Assembly: GCF_033242265.1 (NCBI RefSeq) | Contig: NZ_BTFW01000001.1 | Location: forward strand, 1,958,501 to 2,022,500 | Direction: 5' to 3' | Length of the DNA stretch: 64,000 nucleotides | DNA from: Novosphingobium sp. IK01 | Lineage (GTDB): Bacteria; Pseudomonadota; Alphaproteobacteria; Sphingomonadales; Sphingomonadaceae | Shown here: piece by piece, positions 9,955 to 19,055 of the stretch | Layout of the letters: the number at the start of each line of letters is the position of its first letter | Numbering within the stretch: the first letter of the stretch is position 1 | Translations under genes and position numbers: made by a program | Notes under the pieces: generated by a model | What the model saw: the letters and a program-made list of their open reading frames with translations, nothing else | The model's database searches: none | Told to the model about the DNA's origin: nothing

Positions 9955-10953
9955 ATGAACACCTCGCCGCACACGCCCGCTCAAACCCCCGGCCAGCATC
10001 CTGTTCCGCAACCGGATCGCCCCCAGCCGGATCGCCCTCTCCGTCTGGGCACCCGCCGCTCGCCGCTGGCCATGGCCCAGGCCGAAGAAACCCGCGCGCG
10101 CCTGTGCGCCGCGATGGGCTGGAGCGAGAGCGCGGTCGAACTGTGCCCGCAAGTGGCCAGCGGCGACCGCATCCAGGACCGCCCGCTTGCCGAAATCGGC
10201 GGCAAGGCGCTGTGGACCAAGGAACTCGACGCCGCGCTGCTCCATGGCGAAATCGACTTTGCCGTCCATTCGATGAAGGATGTCGAGACGATCCGCCCCG
10301 AGGAAATCGCGATTGCCGCCGTGCTGCCGCGCGCCGATGTGCGCGACGTGCTGGTCGGCGCGGCCAGCATTGCCGCGATTCCGCAAGGTGCGCGCGTGGG
10401 GACGAGCGCCCCGCGCCGCGCCGCGCAGATGCTCCATGCCCGGCCCGATGTCACGGTCGTCTCGTTTCGCGGCAATGTCGCCACGCGGCTGGCCAAGCTT
10501 CAGGCGGATGAGGCCGACGTGACCCTGCTCGCCGCCGCAGGCCTTGCCCGCCTTGGCGAAACCGGCGTGGGCCATGTGCTCGAAGCCGAAGACTGGCTGC
10601 CCGCCCCCGCGCAAGGGGCCATCGGTATCGAGTGCCTGGCCGGGCGCGCCGATATCCGCGCCCTGCTCGCCATGATCGACGATGCCCCCACCCATGCCGC
10701 GATCCGCGCCGAACGCGCGCTTCTGCTGGGCCTTGGCGGCACCTGCCACAGCCCGATTGCCGTGCTCACCCGCGCGGAAGGGGCCGACCTCGTGCTGCGC
10801 GCCGCACTGTTCAGCCCCGATGGCACCTTGCGGATCGAGGACAGCGCGCGCTTTGCCGCCGACGACGAGGCCGCCCCCCAGGCCCTCGCCCACCGCCTGC
10901 TCGAAGCCGCCCCCGAGGGCATCCGCGCCTTCTTCCACGGACCGCAGGCCTGA
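9955..10953 (+). CDS. hemC: Porphobilinogen deaminase (hydroxymethylbilane synthase)
   Basis: 332 residues. HemC polymerises four porphobilinogens into hydroxymethylbilane in tetrapyrrole synthesis. The dipyrromethane cofactor is carried by a conserved Cys, here Cys264 in [11 protein letters not shown]. Other signatures are [10 protein letters not shown] (31-40), FAVHSMKDV (102-110) and [11 protein letters not shown] (148-158). The N-terminus before residue 29 is a Pro-rich extension containing a duplicated QPDRP, longer than in most relatives; the conserved domain itself is complete. It overlaps the presumed start of hemD. Confidence 0.95.
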   Translation: MNTSPHTPAQTPGQHPVPQPDRPQPDRPLRLGTRRSPLAMAQAEETRARLCAAMGWSESAVELCPQVASGDRIQDRPLAEIGGKALWTKELDAALLHGEIDFAVHSMKDVETIRPEEIAIAAVLPRADVRDVLVGAASIAAIPQGARVGTSAPRRAAQMLHARPDVTVVSFRGNVATRLAKLQADEADVTLLAAAGLARLGETGVGHVLEAEDWLPAPAQGAIGIECLAGRADIRALLAMIDDAPTHAAIRAERALLLGLGGTCHSPIAVLTRAEGADLVLRAALFSPDGTLRIEDSARFAADDEAAPQALAHRLLEAAPEGIRAFFHGPQA

Positions 10954-11654
10954 ACCCGAACCGAAAGCCCCCTTCCATCCGTCCGCTGCTGATCCTGCGG
11001 CCCGAACCGGGCAATGGCCAGACCCTCGCCGCCGCGCGCGCGCTGGGGATCGCGGCCATCGGCGCGCCGCTTTTCGCGGTCGAGCCGACCGACTGGACCG
11101 TGCCCGATCCGGCCCGGTTCGCAGGCATCCTCGCGGGCAGCGCCAACCTCTTCCGCCATGGCGGGCCGGGCCTTGCCCCCTTGCAGACCCTGCCCGTCCA
11201 TGCCGTGGGCGAACAGACCGCGCAGGCCGCGCGCGCGGCGGGCTTTGCCGTGGCCAGCGTGGGCGAAGGCGGGCTGCAATCGGTTGCGTCCACCCTCGCG
11301 CCGGGGCGCTACCTGCGGCTTTCGGGCGCCGATCCGGTCGCGCTGACCCTGCCCGAGGGCATCCACGTCGAAACGGTCAGGCTCTATGCGGCAAAGGCCC
11401 TGCCGCTCTCGCCCGCCGCGCAGGACGTGCTGCGCGCCCCTTGCGTCGTCGCGCTCCATTCGGGCGAGGCCGTGCGCCATCTGGCCGCCGAATGCGCGCG
11501 CCTGAACCTTCCGCGCGGCGCCATTCGACTCGCCTGTCTGGCCCCGCGCATCGCCGAAATTGCCGGGCCGGGCTGGGAAACGGTTGAAATTTCTGCAATG
11601 CGAAACGATCAACCATTGCTGGCGCTGGCCCGGCAAATGTGCAAGAACCCGTGA
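10950..11654 (+). CDS. hemD: Uroporphyrinogen-III synthase, apparent CTG start
   Basis: About 234 residues if read from CTG at 10950. HemD closes and inverts ring D of hydroxymethylbilane to give uroporphyrinogen III. The family opening [17 protein letters not shown] is present and the total length is normal. No ATG, GTG or TTG lies in frame between 10632, deep inside hemC, and codon ~50 of the conserved domain. A CTG overlapping the hemC stop (CTGA) sits exactly where a coupled start is expected. The alternative GTG at 10632 would add ~106 Arg-rich shadow residues. The C-terminal region [13 protein letters not shown] is intact. Confidence 0.85.
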   Translation: MNPNRKPPSIRPLLILRPEPGNGQTLAAARALGIAAIGAPLFAVEPTDWTVPDPARFAGILAGSANLFRHGGPGLAPLQTLPVHAVGEQTAQAARAAGFAVASVGEGGLQSVASTLAPGRYLRLSGADPVALTLPEGIHVETVRLYAAKALPLSPAAQDVLRAPCVVALHSGEAVRHLAAECARLNLPRGAIRLACLAPRIAEIAGPGWETVEISAMRNDQPLLALARQMCKNP

Positions 11655-11684
11655 CTTCGGGGTCACAGGCAAGCGAAAACAAGG

Positions 11685-12590
11685 ATGCAGGACAGGTCTT
11701 CAGGACAGGAAACGCCGCGCGGATCGCGCGGACGTCGGCTGACGGCAGGTCTCGCGCTGCTCCTCGTGCTGGGCGGTGGCACGTCTGCCGCATGGTGGGC
11801 CAGCCACCACGGCTGGCTGACCATGCCCGTCATGATCGGGAGCGGGAGCGGCACCCCGGCTGACGACACCGCCTCGCAGGCCGCCGCCGCCGCGGTTGCC
11901 GTCGCCGCCAACAGCGCCGCAAGCGATGCCGCGCTTGCCGCCACCTCGGCCAAAGTCTCCGCGCTCGAACAGCGCCTCGCCGAACTCAACCAGCAGGCCA
12001 ATGCCGCCTCGGGCCAGGCCACCCGCGCCGAAGCTCTTTTGCTGGCCTTCGCCGCCCGCCGCGCCATCGAACGCGGCCAGCCGCTGGGCATCCTCGAAAA
12101 CCAGCTCCGCGTGCGCTTCGGCGCCGACCAGCCCGGCGCGGTCGACCGCGTGATCACCGCCGCCGCCCACCCCGTCACCCTCGGCTCGCTGGCCGAGGAA
12201 TTCGCCGCCCTCGAACCGCGCCTCACCGGCGCCAGCCGCGAAGGCGGCACCTGGACGTGGATCTCGGCGCAAGTTTCCTCGCTGTTCGTCATCCGCCACG
12301 ACGAAGGCCCCGATGCCACCCCCGCCAGCCGCCGCGACCACGCCCGCCTCGCGCTGGCCGGTGGCCGCGTCGATGCCGCGATCAGCGATGTCGAACACAT
12401 GCCCGGCAAGGATGCCGCGACCGAGTGGCTCGCCCACGCCCGCGACTGGGTTTCGGCCCAACACGCGCTCGACCAGCTCGAAACCGCCGCCCTGCTCCTG
12501 CCCGGCCCGGAACAGCGCCAAGCCCAGCAGCCCCAGCCTGCCCCCAGCCCCGCGCCCGAGGCGGAGGCCACACCGGGCCCGGTTGCCTGA
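11685..12590 (+). CDS. Mitofilin/HemX-like inner-membrane protein
   Basis: 301 residues. A basic N-terminus is followed by one membrane segment (~19-39), an Ala-rich coiled-coil stretch (~60-110) and a helical C-terminal domain with RAEALLLAFAARRAIERGQPLG, then a Pro/Ala tail. This is the architecture of alphaproteobacterial mitofilin-domain proteins (COG4223) encoded after hemC-hemD. Such proteins are thought to shape or scaffold the inner membrane; some are annotated as haem-synthesis associated only because of gene position. It is 30 bp after hemD and ends at a strong terminator. Confidence 0.78.
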   Translation: MQDRSSGQETPRGSRGRRLTAGLALLLVLGGGTSAAWWASHHGWLTMPVMIGSGSGTPADDTASQAAAAAVAVAANSAASDAALAATSAKVSALEQRLAELNQQANAASGQATRAEALLLAFAARRAIERGQPLGILENQLRVRFGADQPGAVDRVITAAAHPVTLGSLAEEFAALEPRLTGASREGGTWTWISAQVSSLFVIRHDEGPDATPASRRDHARLALAGGRVDAAISDVEHMPGKDAATEWLAHARDWVSAQHALDQLETAALLLPGPEQRQAQQPQPAPSPAPEAEATPGPVA

Positions 12591-12618
12591 CGGCAATTTA
12601 CCAAAGAAAAAAGGTAAA

Positions 12619-12638
12619 GCAGGGGCCATCGCCCCTGC
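12619..12638. terminator. Hairpin downstream of the hem cluster
   Basis: Stem GCAGGGGC / GCCCCTGC with a 4-base loop. It comes just after the mitofilin-like gene and ahead of a stronger hairpin. There is no immediate T-run, so it is probably an accessory hairpin. Confidence 0.45.
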
Positions 12639-12693
12639 ACCCCATTAGTTTGGCGAACACAGCGCTTGCTGTCCGGCACCAGTTTCCGGGGGC

Positions 12694-12730
12694 GCGGGGG
12701 CCACAAGCCCCCGCTTCATTCCTTTTTTCT
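12694..12730 (+). terminator. Rho-independent terminator of the hemC-hemD transcript
   Basis: Stem GCGGGGGC (12694-12701) and GCCCCCGC (12707-12714) with a 5-base loop, followed by ttcattccttttttcttc on the + strand. This is a well-formed intrinsic terminator between the convergent mitofilin-like and phosphoesterase genes. Confidence 0.75.
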
Positions 12731-14386
12731 TCAGAGCACCAGCGCCGCCGTCAGGTCGCCCGGTGCCGGGCCTCCGGCGGCCAGCATCGCCTTGTCGCGT
12801 TCGACCAGCCCCGGCAGGGTCTTGAGGCCGAAGCGGCGGATCAGGAAGCGTGCGATCGAGCCGGTGTCGTAGATCGTGTGGTCAACATGGCCCTTCTTCG
12901 CATGGGGCGAGACGATCAGCGCGGGAATGCGCGTGCCCGGCCCCCAGCGGTCGCCCTTGGGCGGGGCCACATGGTCCCACCAGCCGCCGTTCTCGTCGAA
13001 GGTGATGATCACCAGCATCTTGTCCCACTGGGGCGAGGTGCGCAGCACGTCGATGACCCCGGTGATGTGGCGGTCCCCGGCATCCACGTCGGAATAGCCC
13101 GCGTGCATGTTGAGATCGCCCTGCGGCTTGTAGAAGGTGACCGGGGGCAGCTTGCCCGCCTTCGCATCGGCCAGAAAGTGATTGGTGCGCGCCGTCTCGC
13201 CCAGCCCGCCGTCGCGCAGGCGCCGCTCGCGCGCGGGGGTGCCGGGGGCGAGATTGGCGAAATAGTTGAGCGGCTGGTGGTGCGGCTGGAAATTGGGCCG
13301 CGAGGGGAAGCTGGCGCTGTTGGCGCGGCCCGCCATGGCCTCGGCCCAGCCGCCCGCATACCACGCCCAGTCGACCCCGGCCTCGTCCAGCCGGTCGCCG
13401 ATATGGGCGTGGCTCTGGGGCGGCAGGGTCTGCGACGTTACCAGCGCCATGCCCGGCTTGTCCGGGTCGGCCTGATAGGTCGGCAGGTAGGGCGGCAGCA
13501 TGGTGTTGACCGCGCGGTGATCGGGGGTGAGCGAGTCGGGCACGAACCGCACCGGGCCGTCCATCGCGCTCGCCTTGGTGCCTGCGCGCAGCAGCGGGCG
13601 CGGCGGATCGGAATAGGCCGGGTCGAGCTTGACCACGCGATCCTTGGCCGGGCTCTTGTCGGCATCGGGATAGAACGGCGGGGTCGCGGCCACCAGATAC
13701 TGGTGGTTGACGAACGAGCCTCCGAACGCGCCCATGAAGAAGGCGTCGCACAGCGTGAACTCGCGCGCGACGTTCCACAGCCGCAAGTTCGCGCGCCCGT
13801 CGCCATAATAGCCCATGACCAGCGCGCCGCTGTCGCCCCAGGCCACGAAGCCGTCGTTGCGCCCGCCGTTGATCTGCAACTGGTTGTTGTAGAAACTGTG
13901 GATCAGGTCGCGCGTGATCACCCCGTGGGGCAGCGGATCACCCGCCGGGGTCGCAAGCGCATAGGGCGCGTTGGGGCGCTCGGGCAGGTCGGCCTCGGTG
14001 ATCAGGAACTCGGTATGTTCGACGACCTGCCTGTCGGGCACCATGCCTTCCCAGACACGCGGCAGGCGGTCGAGCACGCGCCCGTCACGGTCGCGCTGGA
14101 GCGCGCGCTCGGGCGGCAGCTTGGCGAGCGGCTGGGCAAGGCCGGGGAAATCGGCGAACAGGTTGTTGAAGCTGCGGTTTTCCGCATAGATCACGACAAC
14201 GGTATCGATTTTGGCGCGCAAGGCGTCATCGATTGCAGCGCGGCTTTCCCCCGCCGCGCGCGCGGCAGCCGGGCTGGCCTCGACACCAGCCGCAGCGCCC
14301 GCCACCGCCAGCCCCGCCAGCAGGCTGCGGCGATCAAGGGCGGGACCGGCCAGAGCAGGGGCTTTGGGGTCGGTGGGGTCACTCAT
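12731..14386 (-). CDS. Tat-exported phosphoesterase (acid phosphatase/phospholipase C family)
   Basis: 551 residues from the ATG at 14386. The N-terminus has a twin-arginine signal, DRRSLLAGLAVAGAAAG (RR at 19-20), so the protein is folded before export to the periplasm. It has PF04185 phosphoesterase signatures: VVVIYAENRSFNNLF at ~63-77, a mid-protein GGSFVNHQYL, and VIITFDENGGWWDHVAPP near 460. Members hydrolyse phosphate esters or phospholipids using a metal-bound Thr/Ser-type active site related to alkaline phosphatase. Substrate is not predictable. The amidohydrolase gene lies 61 bp upstream on the same strand and may share its transcript. Confidence 0.85.
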   Translation of the reverse strand: MSDPTDPKAPALAGPALDRRSLLAGLAVAGAAAGVEASPAAARAAGESRAAIDDALRAKIDTVVVIYAENRSFNNLFADFPGLAQPLAKLPPERALQRDRDGRVLDRLPRVWEGMVPDRQVVEHTEFLITEADLPERPNAPYALATPAGDPLPHGVITRDLIHSFYNNQLQINGGRNDGFVAWGDSGALVMGYYGDGRANLRLWNVAREFTLCDAFFMGAFGGSFVNHQYLVAATPPFYPDADKSPAKDRVVKLDPAYSDPPRPLLRAGTKASAMDGPVRFVPDSLTPDHRAVNTMLPPYLPTYQADPDKPGMALVTSQTLPPQSHAHIGDRLDEAGVDWAWYAGGWAEAMAGRANSASFPSRPNFQPHHQPLNYFANLAPGTPARERRLRDGGLGETARTNHFLADAKAGKLPPVTFYKPQGDLNMHAGYSDVDAGDRHITGVIDVLRTSPQWDKMLVIITFDENGGWWDHVAPPKGDRWGPGTRIPALIVSPHAKKGHVDHTIYDTGSIARFLIRRFGLKTLPGLVERDKAMLAAGGPAPGDLTAALVL

Positions 14387-14447
14387 GATGGGGGGCTCCG
14401 TGGAACAAGATTCAAAAGGGGCAGGCAAAAGGCGATTCGGCCCGCCC

Positions 14448-15773
14448 CTAGCGGACCTCCTGCCCTCCTTTGATGACATGATCGACATGTTCGAGAATGG
14501 AAATATCGGCCAGCGGATCGCCGCTGACGGCGATCATGTCGGCAAAATGGCCGGGGCTGAGCGCGCCGACGTCATGGCTCCAGCCCAGAAGTTCGGCCGA
14601 AACGGTGGTGGCCGCCTGAATCGCCTGCATCGGGGTCATCCCATAGCGCACCATCACCTTGAACTGCCGCGCGTTGAGGCCGTGGGGATAGACCCCGGCA
14701 TCGGTGCCATAGGCCAGCCTGACCCCGGCCCTGACCGCCTTGGCAAAACCGTCGCGCTGGGCCTGGGTGGTCTCGTCGTTCTTGCGCAACATGTCGGCGG
14801 GCCAGTGATGGGCGCGGCCATAGTCGCCGATCCAGTCGCCATCATAGATGTCCATGTCGAGCCAGACACCTTTGGCCTTGGCCATGGCGATGCCCTCGTC
14901 GTCGATCAGGCTGGCGTGTTCGATGGCCTTGACCCCGGCGCGCATGGCCGACTTGATCCCTTCGGCGCCATGGGCATGGGCCGTCACCCACGATCCGCGC
15001 CCGCGCGCGACGACGACCGCGGCGTGCATTTCCTCCTCGCTCAGTTCCTGCTGGCCCGGTTCGGTCCCTTGCGCGAGCACGGCGCCAGTGGCGATCAGCT
15101 TGATCGAATCCGCGCCATGCTGGAACAGCGCGTTGACCTTGCGCGTGGTGTCCGCCGCATCGGTGACGACGCCCGCGCGCATGGCGGCGGGCACTTCGAC
15201 ATCGGGGGCAAAGCCGGTCACCTCGCCGCCGCCGCCCGGAATCGTCACATAGGCCCCCACCGCGCTGATGCGCGGGCCGATCACGTCGCCCCGGTTGATC
15301 GCATCGCGCAGCGCGACATCGGCAAAGGCACGGAAATCGCCGCAATTGTGGACCGTGGTGAACCCCGCCATCAGCGTCTCGCGGGCATGGCGCGCGCCGA
15401 TATAGGCGATGTCCATGGCCGAATGGAGCAGCGGTTCGGCCACGTTCTCCGACTGGTCGGCATCGGCAAGGTGGACGTGCATGTCGATCAGGCCGGGCAG
15501 AACGGTATAGGCCGACCAGTCGATCACCCGCGCGCCCGCAGGCACCGGGCCATCGGGCCCAATCGCCGCCACGCGCCCGTTCTCGACCCGCAGCAGCCGC
15601 GCGCCCAGCACTTTGCCTGCCTCGGGATCGACCAGATGCCCGGCGCGGACATAGACGGTCTGGTTATCGGGAACCGGCCGATCAGATGTCTGGGCATGGG
15701 CAGTGGAAGAAAGGGCGGGCAGGGCCTGACTCATCAGGAGGCTGGCAGCAAGAAAGCGGGCAGAACGCATCAT
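14448..15773 (-). CDS. Exported metal-dependent amidohydrolase (Xaa-Pro dipeptidase-like)
   Basis: 441 residues from ATG at 15773. Residues 1-27 are a Sec signal ending in STAHAQ. The TIM-barrel metal site is complete: HVH at 99-101 after PGLID, the candidate bridging Lys225 in SIKLIATGAV, HAH at 266-268, the EHAS histidine 286, and the catalytic Asp in AYGTDAG. This motif set belongs to the imidazolonepropionase-like subgroup that includes bacterial Xaa-Arg and Xaa-Pro dipeptidases. A periplasmic dipeptidase role is plausible, substrate unproven. A second ATG directly follows the first, so the start is uncertain by one codon. Confidence 0.83.
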   Translation of the reverse strand: MMRSARFLAASLLMSQALPALSSTAHAQTSDRPVPDNQTVYVRAGHLVDPEAGKVLGARLLRVENGRVAAIGPDGPVPAGARVIDWSAYTVLPGLIDMHVHLADADQSENVAEPLLHSAMDIAYIGARHARETLMAGFTTVHNCGDFRAFADVALRDAINRGDVIGPRISAVGAYVTIPGGGGEVTGFAPDVEVPAAMRAGVVTDAADTTRKVNALFQHGADSIKLIATGAVLAQGTEPGQQELSEEEMHAAVVVARGRGSWVTAHAHGAEGIKSAMRAGVKAIEHASLIDDEGIAMAKAKGVWLDMDIYDGDWIGDYGRAHHWPADMLRKNDETTQAQRDGFAKAVRAGVRLAYGTDAGVYPHGLNARQFKVMVRYGMTPMQAIQAATTVSAELLGWSHDVGALSPGHFADMIAVSGDPLADISILEHVDHVIKGGQEVR

Positions 15774-16057
15774 GGGCGATACCCTAGACTGACCGCAAAG
15801 CGGGTTGCGAGCGAAATTTCGCCGGGCGCCAACGGTGGCACTCGCGGTGTCGGGATCGGGCCTGCAAAACGGCCATTTCACGGTGTTTCACCGGCGCGAC
15901 ACTTGGCCTCCCAACCCTATCAATAGGTACTGTCGGCCCCTCGACCAGGCCGCGAAGCTGGACCTATATCCTACTGGCGAAAGTTCGGCATGAGGATTAG
16001 CCTGACCCCACAAGAAGGGCGGCTATTCACGCCACAATGAACAGAGAGGGTACCTGT
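15774..16057. promoter_or_regulatory. Divergent promoter region amidohydrolase/acs
   Basis: 284 bp separate two divergent genes. The middle part (about 15900-15990, including ccctatcaataggtactg) is less GC-rich and probably carries the acs promoter. CTATCAATAG-like symmetry is visible there, but I cannot name a regulator. A GAGAGGG precedes the acs ATG. Nothing else is seen. Confidence 0.4.
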
Positions 16058-18007
16058 ATGGCCGAAGCCATTTATCCCGTTCCCGCTGCCTGGTCCCAGG
16101 ACGCGTTGATCGACGGGGCGCGCTATGATGCGATGTATCGCCGCTCGGTGGAAGAGCCCGAGGCCTTCTGGGCCGAGGAAGGACGCCGGCTCGACTGGAT
16201 CAGGCCCTTCACCAAGGTCAAGAACACCAGCTTCCACGAGGCCGATTTCGGCATTCGCTGGTTCGAGGACGGCACGCTCAACCTCTCGGCCAACTGCCTC
16301 GACCGGCATCTGGCCACGCGCGGCGATGACGTGGCCATCCTGTGGGAACCCGACAGCCCCGACGACGCCTCGCGCGCGATCACCTATCGCGAACTCCACG
16401 CCCAGGTCTGCCGCCTGGCCAACCTGCTGAAAGAGCGCGGGGTCAAGCGCCGCGAGCGAGTGACGATCTACCTGCCGATGGTGCCCGAGGCCGCCGTTGC
16501 CATGCTGGCCTGCGCGCGGATCGGGGCGATCCACTCGATCGTCTTCGCCGGATTCTCGCCCGATGCGCTGGCCGGGCGCATCGAGGACTGCGACAGCCGC
16601 GTCGTGCTCACCGCCGACGAGGGGCTGCGCGGGGGCAAGCGCGTGCCGCTCAAGAAAAACGTCGACGAGGCGCTGACCCATTGCCCCGGCGTTGACACGG
16701 TCGTCGTGCTCGCCCGCACGGGCGCGAGCGTGCCCATGGTCGAAGGCCGCGATCTGGCCTGGGCCGAGGCGGTCGGTCGCCAGAGCGAGGCCTGCGAGCC
16801 CGAGGAAATGAACGCCGAAGACCCGCTGTTCATCCTCTACACCTCGGGATCGACCGGCAAGCCCAAGGGCGTGCTCCACACGACCGGCGGCTATGCCGTC
16901 TGGGCCTCGATGACCCACGAATACGTGTTCGACTATCGCCCCGGCCAGATCTACTGGTGCGCGGCCGACATCGGCTGGGTCACGGGCCATTCCTATATCG
17001 TCTATGGGCCGCTCGCCAATGGCGCGACCACGGTGATGTTCGAGGGCGTGCCCAACTATCCCGATGCCAGCCGGTTCTGGCAGGTGGTCGACAAGTACAA
17101 GGTCGAGATCTTCTATGGCGCCCCGACCGCGCTGCGCGCGCTGATGCGCGAGGGCGACGAGTGGGTGAAGAAGACCAGCCGCGCCTCGCTGCGCGTGCTG
17201 GGCAGCGTGGGCGAGCCGATCAACCCGGAAGCCTGGGAATGGTATCACAAGGTCGTGGGCGAAGGGCGCTGCCCGATCGTCGACACCTGGTGGCAGACCG
17301 AAACCGGCGGCGCGATGATCACCCCCCTGCCCGGCGCCACCGCGCTCAAGCCCGGTTCGGCCAGCCGCCCGATGTTCGGCGTGGCCCCGGCCCTGCTCGA
17401 CAACGACGGCCAGGTTCTCGAAGGGGCGACCGATGGCTGCCTCGTCATCGCCGACAGCTGGCCGGGCCAGATGCGCACCGTCTGGGGCGACCACGAGCGC
17501 TTCTTCCAGACCTATTTCACCACGTTCAAGGGCTATTACTTTACCGGCGATGGCTGCCGCCGCGACGAGGACGGCTATTACTGGATCACCGGCCGCATCG
17601 ACGACGTGATCAACGTCTCGGGCCACCGCATGGGCACCGCCGAGATCGAGAGTGCGCTGGTCGCCCATGCCAAAGTCGCCGAAGCGGCGGTCGTGGGCAT
17701 GCCCCACCCGATCAAGGGGCAGGGCATCTATGCCTATGTGACCTGCAACACCGAGGTCGAGCCTGACGAGGACTTGCGCCGCGAACTGGTCGCCTGGGTC
17801 CGCCACGAGATCGGCCCGATCGCCACGCCCGACGTGATCCAGTTCACCCCCGGCCTGCCCAAGACCCGCTCGGGCAAGATCATGCGCCGCATCCTGCGCA
17901 AGATCGCCGAAAACGACCTGGGCTCGCTGGGCGACACCTCGACTCTGGCCGATCCCTCGGTGGTCGACAACCTGATCGCCAACCGCCCGGCCATGGCCCA
18001 TGCATGA
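16058..18007 (+). CDS. acs: Acetyl-CoA synthetase (AMP-forming)
   Basis: 649 residues. Acs activates acetate to acetyl-AMP and then acetyl-CoA. The ATP/AMP signature [11 protein letters not shown] is at 261-271; [26 protein letters not shown] and [20 protein letters not shown] follow in normal order. Lys607, in [11 protein letters not shown], is the catalytic lysine acetylated to switch off the enzyme in bacteria. Start 16058 is preferred over 16037 because of a GAGAGGG about nine bases before it. A large hairpin follows the stop. Confidence 0.97.
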   Translation: MAEAIYPVPAAWSQDALIDGARYDAMYRRSVEEPEAFWAEEGRRLDWIRPFTKVKNTSFHEADFGIRWFEDGTLNLSANCLDRHLATRGDDVAILWEPDSPDDASRAITYRELHAQVCRLANLLKERGVKRRERVTIYLPMVPEAAVAMLACARIGAIHSIVFAGFSPDALAGRIEDCDSRVVLTADEGLRGGKRVPLKKNVDEALTHCPGVDTVVVLARTGASVPMVEGRDLAWAEAVGRQSEACEPEEMNAEDPLFILYTSGSTGKPKGVLHTTGGYAVWASMTHEYVFDYRPGQIYWCAADIGWVTGHSYIVYGPLANGATTVMFEGVPNYPDASRFWQVVDKYKVEIFYGAPTALRALMREGDEWVKKTSRASLRVLGSVGEPINPEAWEWYHKVVGEGRCPIVDTWWQTETGGAMITPLPGATALKPGSASRPMFGVAPALLDNDGQVLEGATDGCLVIADSWPGQMRTVWGDHERFFQTYFTTFKGYYFTGDGCRRDEDGYYWITGRIDDVINVSGHRMGTAEIESALVAHAKVAEAAVVGMPHPIKGQGIYAYVTCNTEVEPDEDLRRELVAWVRHEIGPIATPDVIQFTPGLPKTRSGKIMRRILRKIAENDLGSLGDTSTLADPSVVDNLIANRPAMAHA

Positions 18008-18014
18008 CAGGACA

Positions 18015-18069
18015 GGGCCTGAAAAAGGGGCGCCCCGAACAGGGGACATGCCGCCGCTTTTTCAGGCCC
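18015..18069. terminator. Long inverted repeat after acs
   Basis: Perfect 13 bp arms GGGCCTGAAAAAG (18015-18027) and CTTTTTCAGGCCC (18057-18069) begin eight bases after the acs stop. The T-run is inside the stem, as in bidirectional terminators. It probably ends acs transcription or protects its 3' end. Confidence 0.6.
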
Positions 18070-18129
18070 ACCTGTTCCAGAGCCGAGACAGCCGCTTCGC
18101 CCGCCCGGCCCGCAACGATCACGAACGGT

Positions 18130-18328
18130 AGGACTGATTCGCCACATCTGTTATTATTCGGAAATCCCCGAAAAGACGTGCGACACGCACGCCAAGGCCC
18201 TGCCCAAGATGACAGCAACCTTGCGGAAACGCAGGGAATTCGGGCTATTTTCGGGAAAAGTTGTTTGCCCGGCGCAGGGAATTTAACGGCGTCCTCTCCC
18301 TCCGCCGCGCCGGGCATTATGCTTTTTT
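18130..18328 (+). ncRNA. Candidate small RNA ending in an orphan intrinsic terminator
   Basis: A 9 bp stem GCCCGGCGC (18267-18275) / GCGCCGGGC (18307-18315), extended inward by AGGGA/TCCCT, is followed by a T6 run at 18323-18328. It lies ~320 bp beyond acs, after acs already has its own hairpin, and belongs to no gene I can see. The upstream ~130 bp are AT-richer than the surroundings. A small RNA on the + strand would explain this; the 5' end given is only a guess. No known RNA family is recognised, and read-through from acs is the main alternative. Confidence 0.3.
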
Positions 18329-18500
18329 ATGCCTGCCCATCATAGCGGCTTCATCTGGCACCGCCAGCCCTAAAGTGCATACCTATTCTTCATCGGTGCA
18401 TGGTGCATTGCTGCAACATCGCGCGCCGTGCTTCTGCTCCCGTCGCGCTGCCCCGCCCGATTTCCATGGCAGCCAGAAAAGCCACGGATATTTAAGAGTC

Positions 18501-18647
18501 TGATGCGAAATTCGCCGGAAAGGCGAATTTCGGTTCGGCACCGGCCCGCTCCCCCACCCGGCCACCCAACGATAGTACCCTATGGGAGGCCGGGTGGGGG
18601 AGCGGGCCGGTGCCGAACAATCCGAAACGATAGTTTCGGATCAGACA
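18501..18647. repeat. Three-hairpin palindromic repeat, copy 1
   Basis: 147 bp made of three hairpins: a small one (AAATTCGCC / GGCGAATTT), a large central one (TTCGGCACCGGCC... / ...GGCCGGTGCCGAA) with loop acgatagtaccctatggg, and a small one (ATCCGAAAC / GTTTCGGAT). A second copy lies at 22266-22410 with flanks in inverted orientation. It resembles REP/MITE-type extragenic palindromes and contains no gene. Confidence 0.85.
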
Positions 18648-18685
18648 CTCAGGCATGGTGCCGCGCACGTTCAGGGGAGCATGTC

Positions 18686-19051
18686 ATGTCTGCCGCCAGT
18701 TTTCTTCTCATCCTGTTCAGCGTGAGCCTGTCCGCGCTGGCGCAGCTTCTGCTCAAGACCGGCGTAGGCCGGGTGGGGACCAGCCACGCCGGGATCGACA
18801 CGATGCTGGCCTATCTCACCTCGCCCTGGGTTCTGGGCGGGCTGATGCTCTATGGGCTGGGGGCGCTGGCCTGGCTATTCGTGCTGGCCCGCCTGCCGCT
18901 GAGCGCGGCCTATCCGTTCGTCGGCCTCGGCTTCATCCTGACCATGCTGATCGGGGTGAGCGTGCTGGGCGAGGCGGTTTCGACCGGGCGCGTGGCGGGC
19001 ACGCTGCTGATCGCGCTGGGCTGTGTCTTCGTGGCGCGCAGTGTGGCCTGA
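18686..19051 (+). CDS. Small multidrug resistance/EamA-type four-helix membrane protein
   Basis: 121 residues with four hydrophobic segments (about 3-22, 38-58, 66-86 and 96-118) and the SMR-like C-terminal half LPLSAAYPFVGLGFILTMLIGV. Proteins of this size and pattern export cations or, as ArnE/ArnF-like pairs, flip polyprenyl-phosphate sugars. The next gene resembles a polyprenyl-phosphate phosphoribosyltransferase, so a lipid-linked sugar flippase role is attractive but inferred. An AGGGGAG seven bases upstream fixes the start at 18686; a longer reading from 18428 would translate through the palindromic repeat and is rejected. Confidence 0.8.
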   Translation: MSAASFLLILFSVSLSALAQLLLKTGVGRVGTSHAGIDTMLAYLTSPWVLGGLMLYGLGALAWLFVLARLPLSAAYPFVGLGFILTMLIGVSVLGEAVSTGRVAGTLLIALGCVFVARSVA

Positions 19052-19055
19052 GGTG

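Larger units (their letters stand above)
18008..18685. other. 678 bp gene-poor region after acs
   Basis: No convincing coding region. It holds, in order, a long inverted repeat just after acs (18015-18069), a relatively AT-rich stretch (18100-18400) with an orphan terminator-like hairpin ending in a T-run (18267-18328), and one copy of a three-hairpin palindrome (18501-18647). The last ~40 bp carry the ribosome-binding site of the SMR gene. Confidence 0.7.

Noticed and set aside
8857..10938. Long form of tsaD starting inside hemC
   Set aside because: Only the part from 9909 is conserved TsaD; the N-terminal 340 codons are antisense to hemC.
12257..14473. 738-codon + strand frame over the phosphoesterase gene
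   Set aside because: Antisense shadow of a gene with Tat signal and PF04185 motifs; it also runs through a strong terminator.
18428..18685. N-terminal extension of the SMR protein
   Set aside because: It would be translated from the three-hairpin palindrome; a good ribosome-binding site precedes the ATG at 18686.
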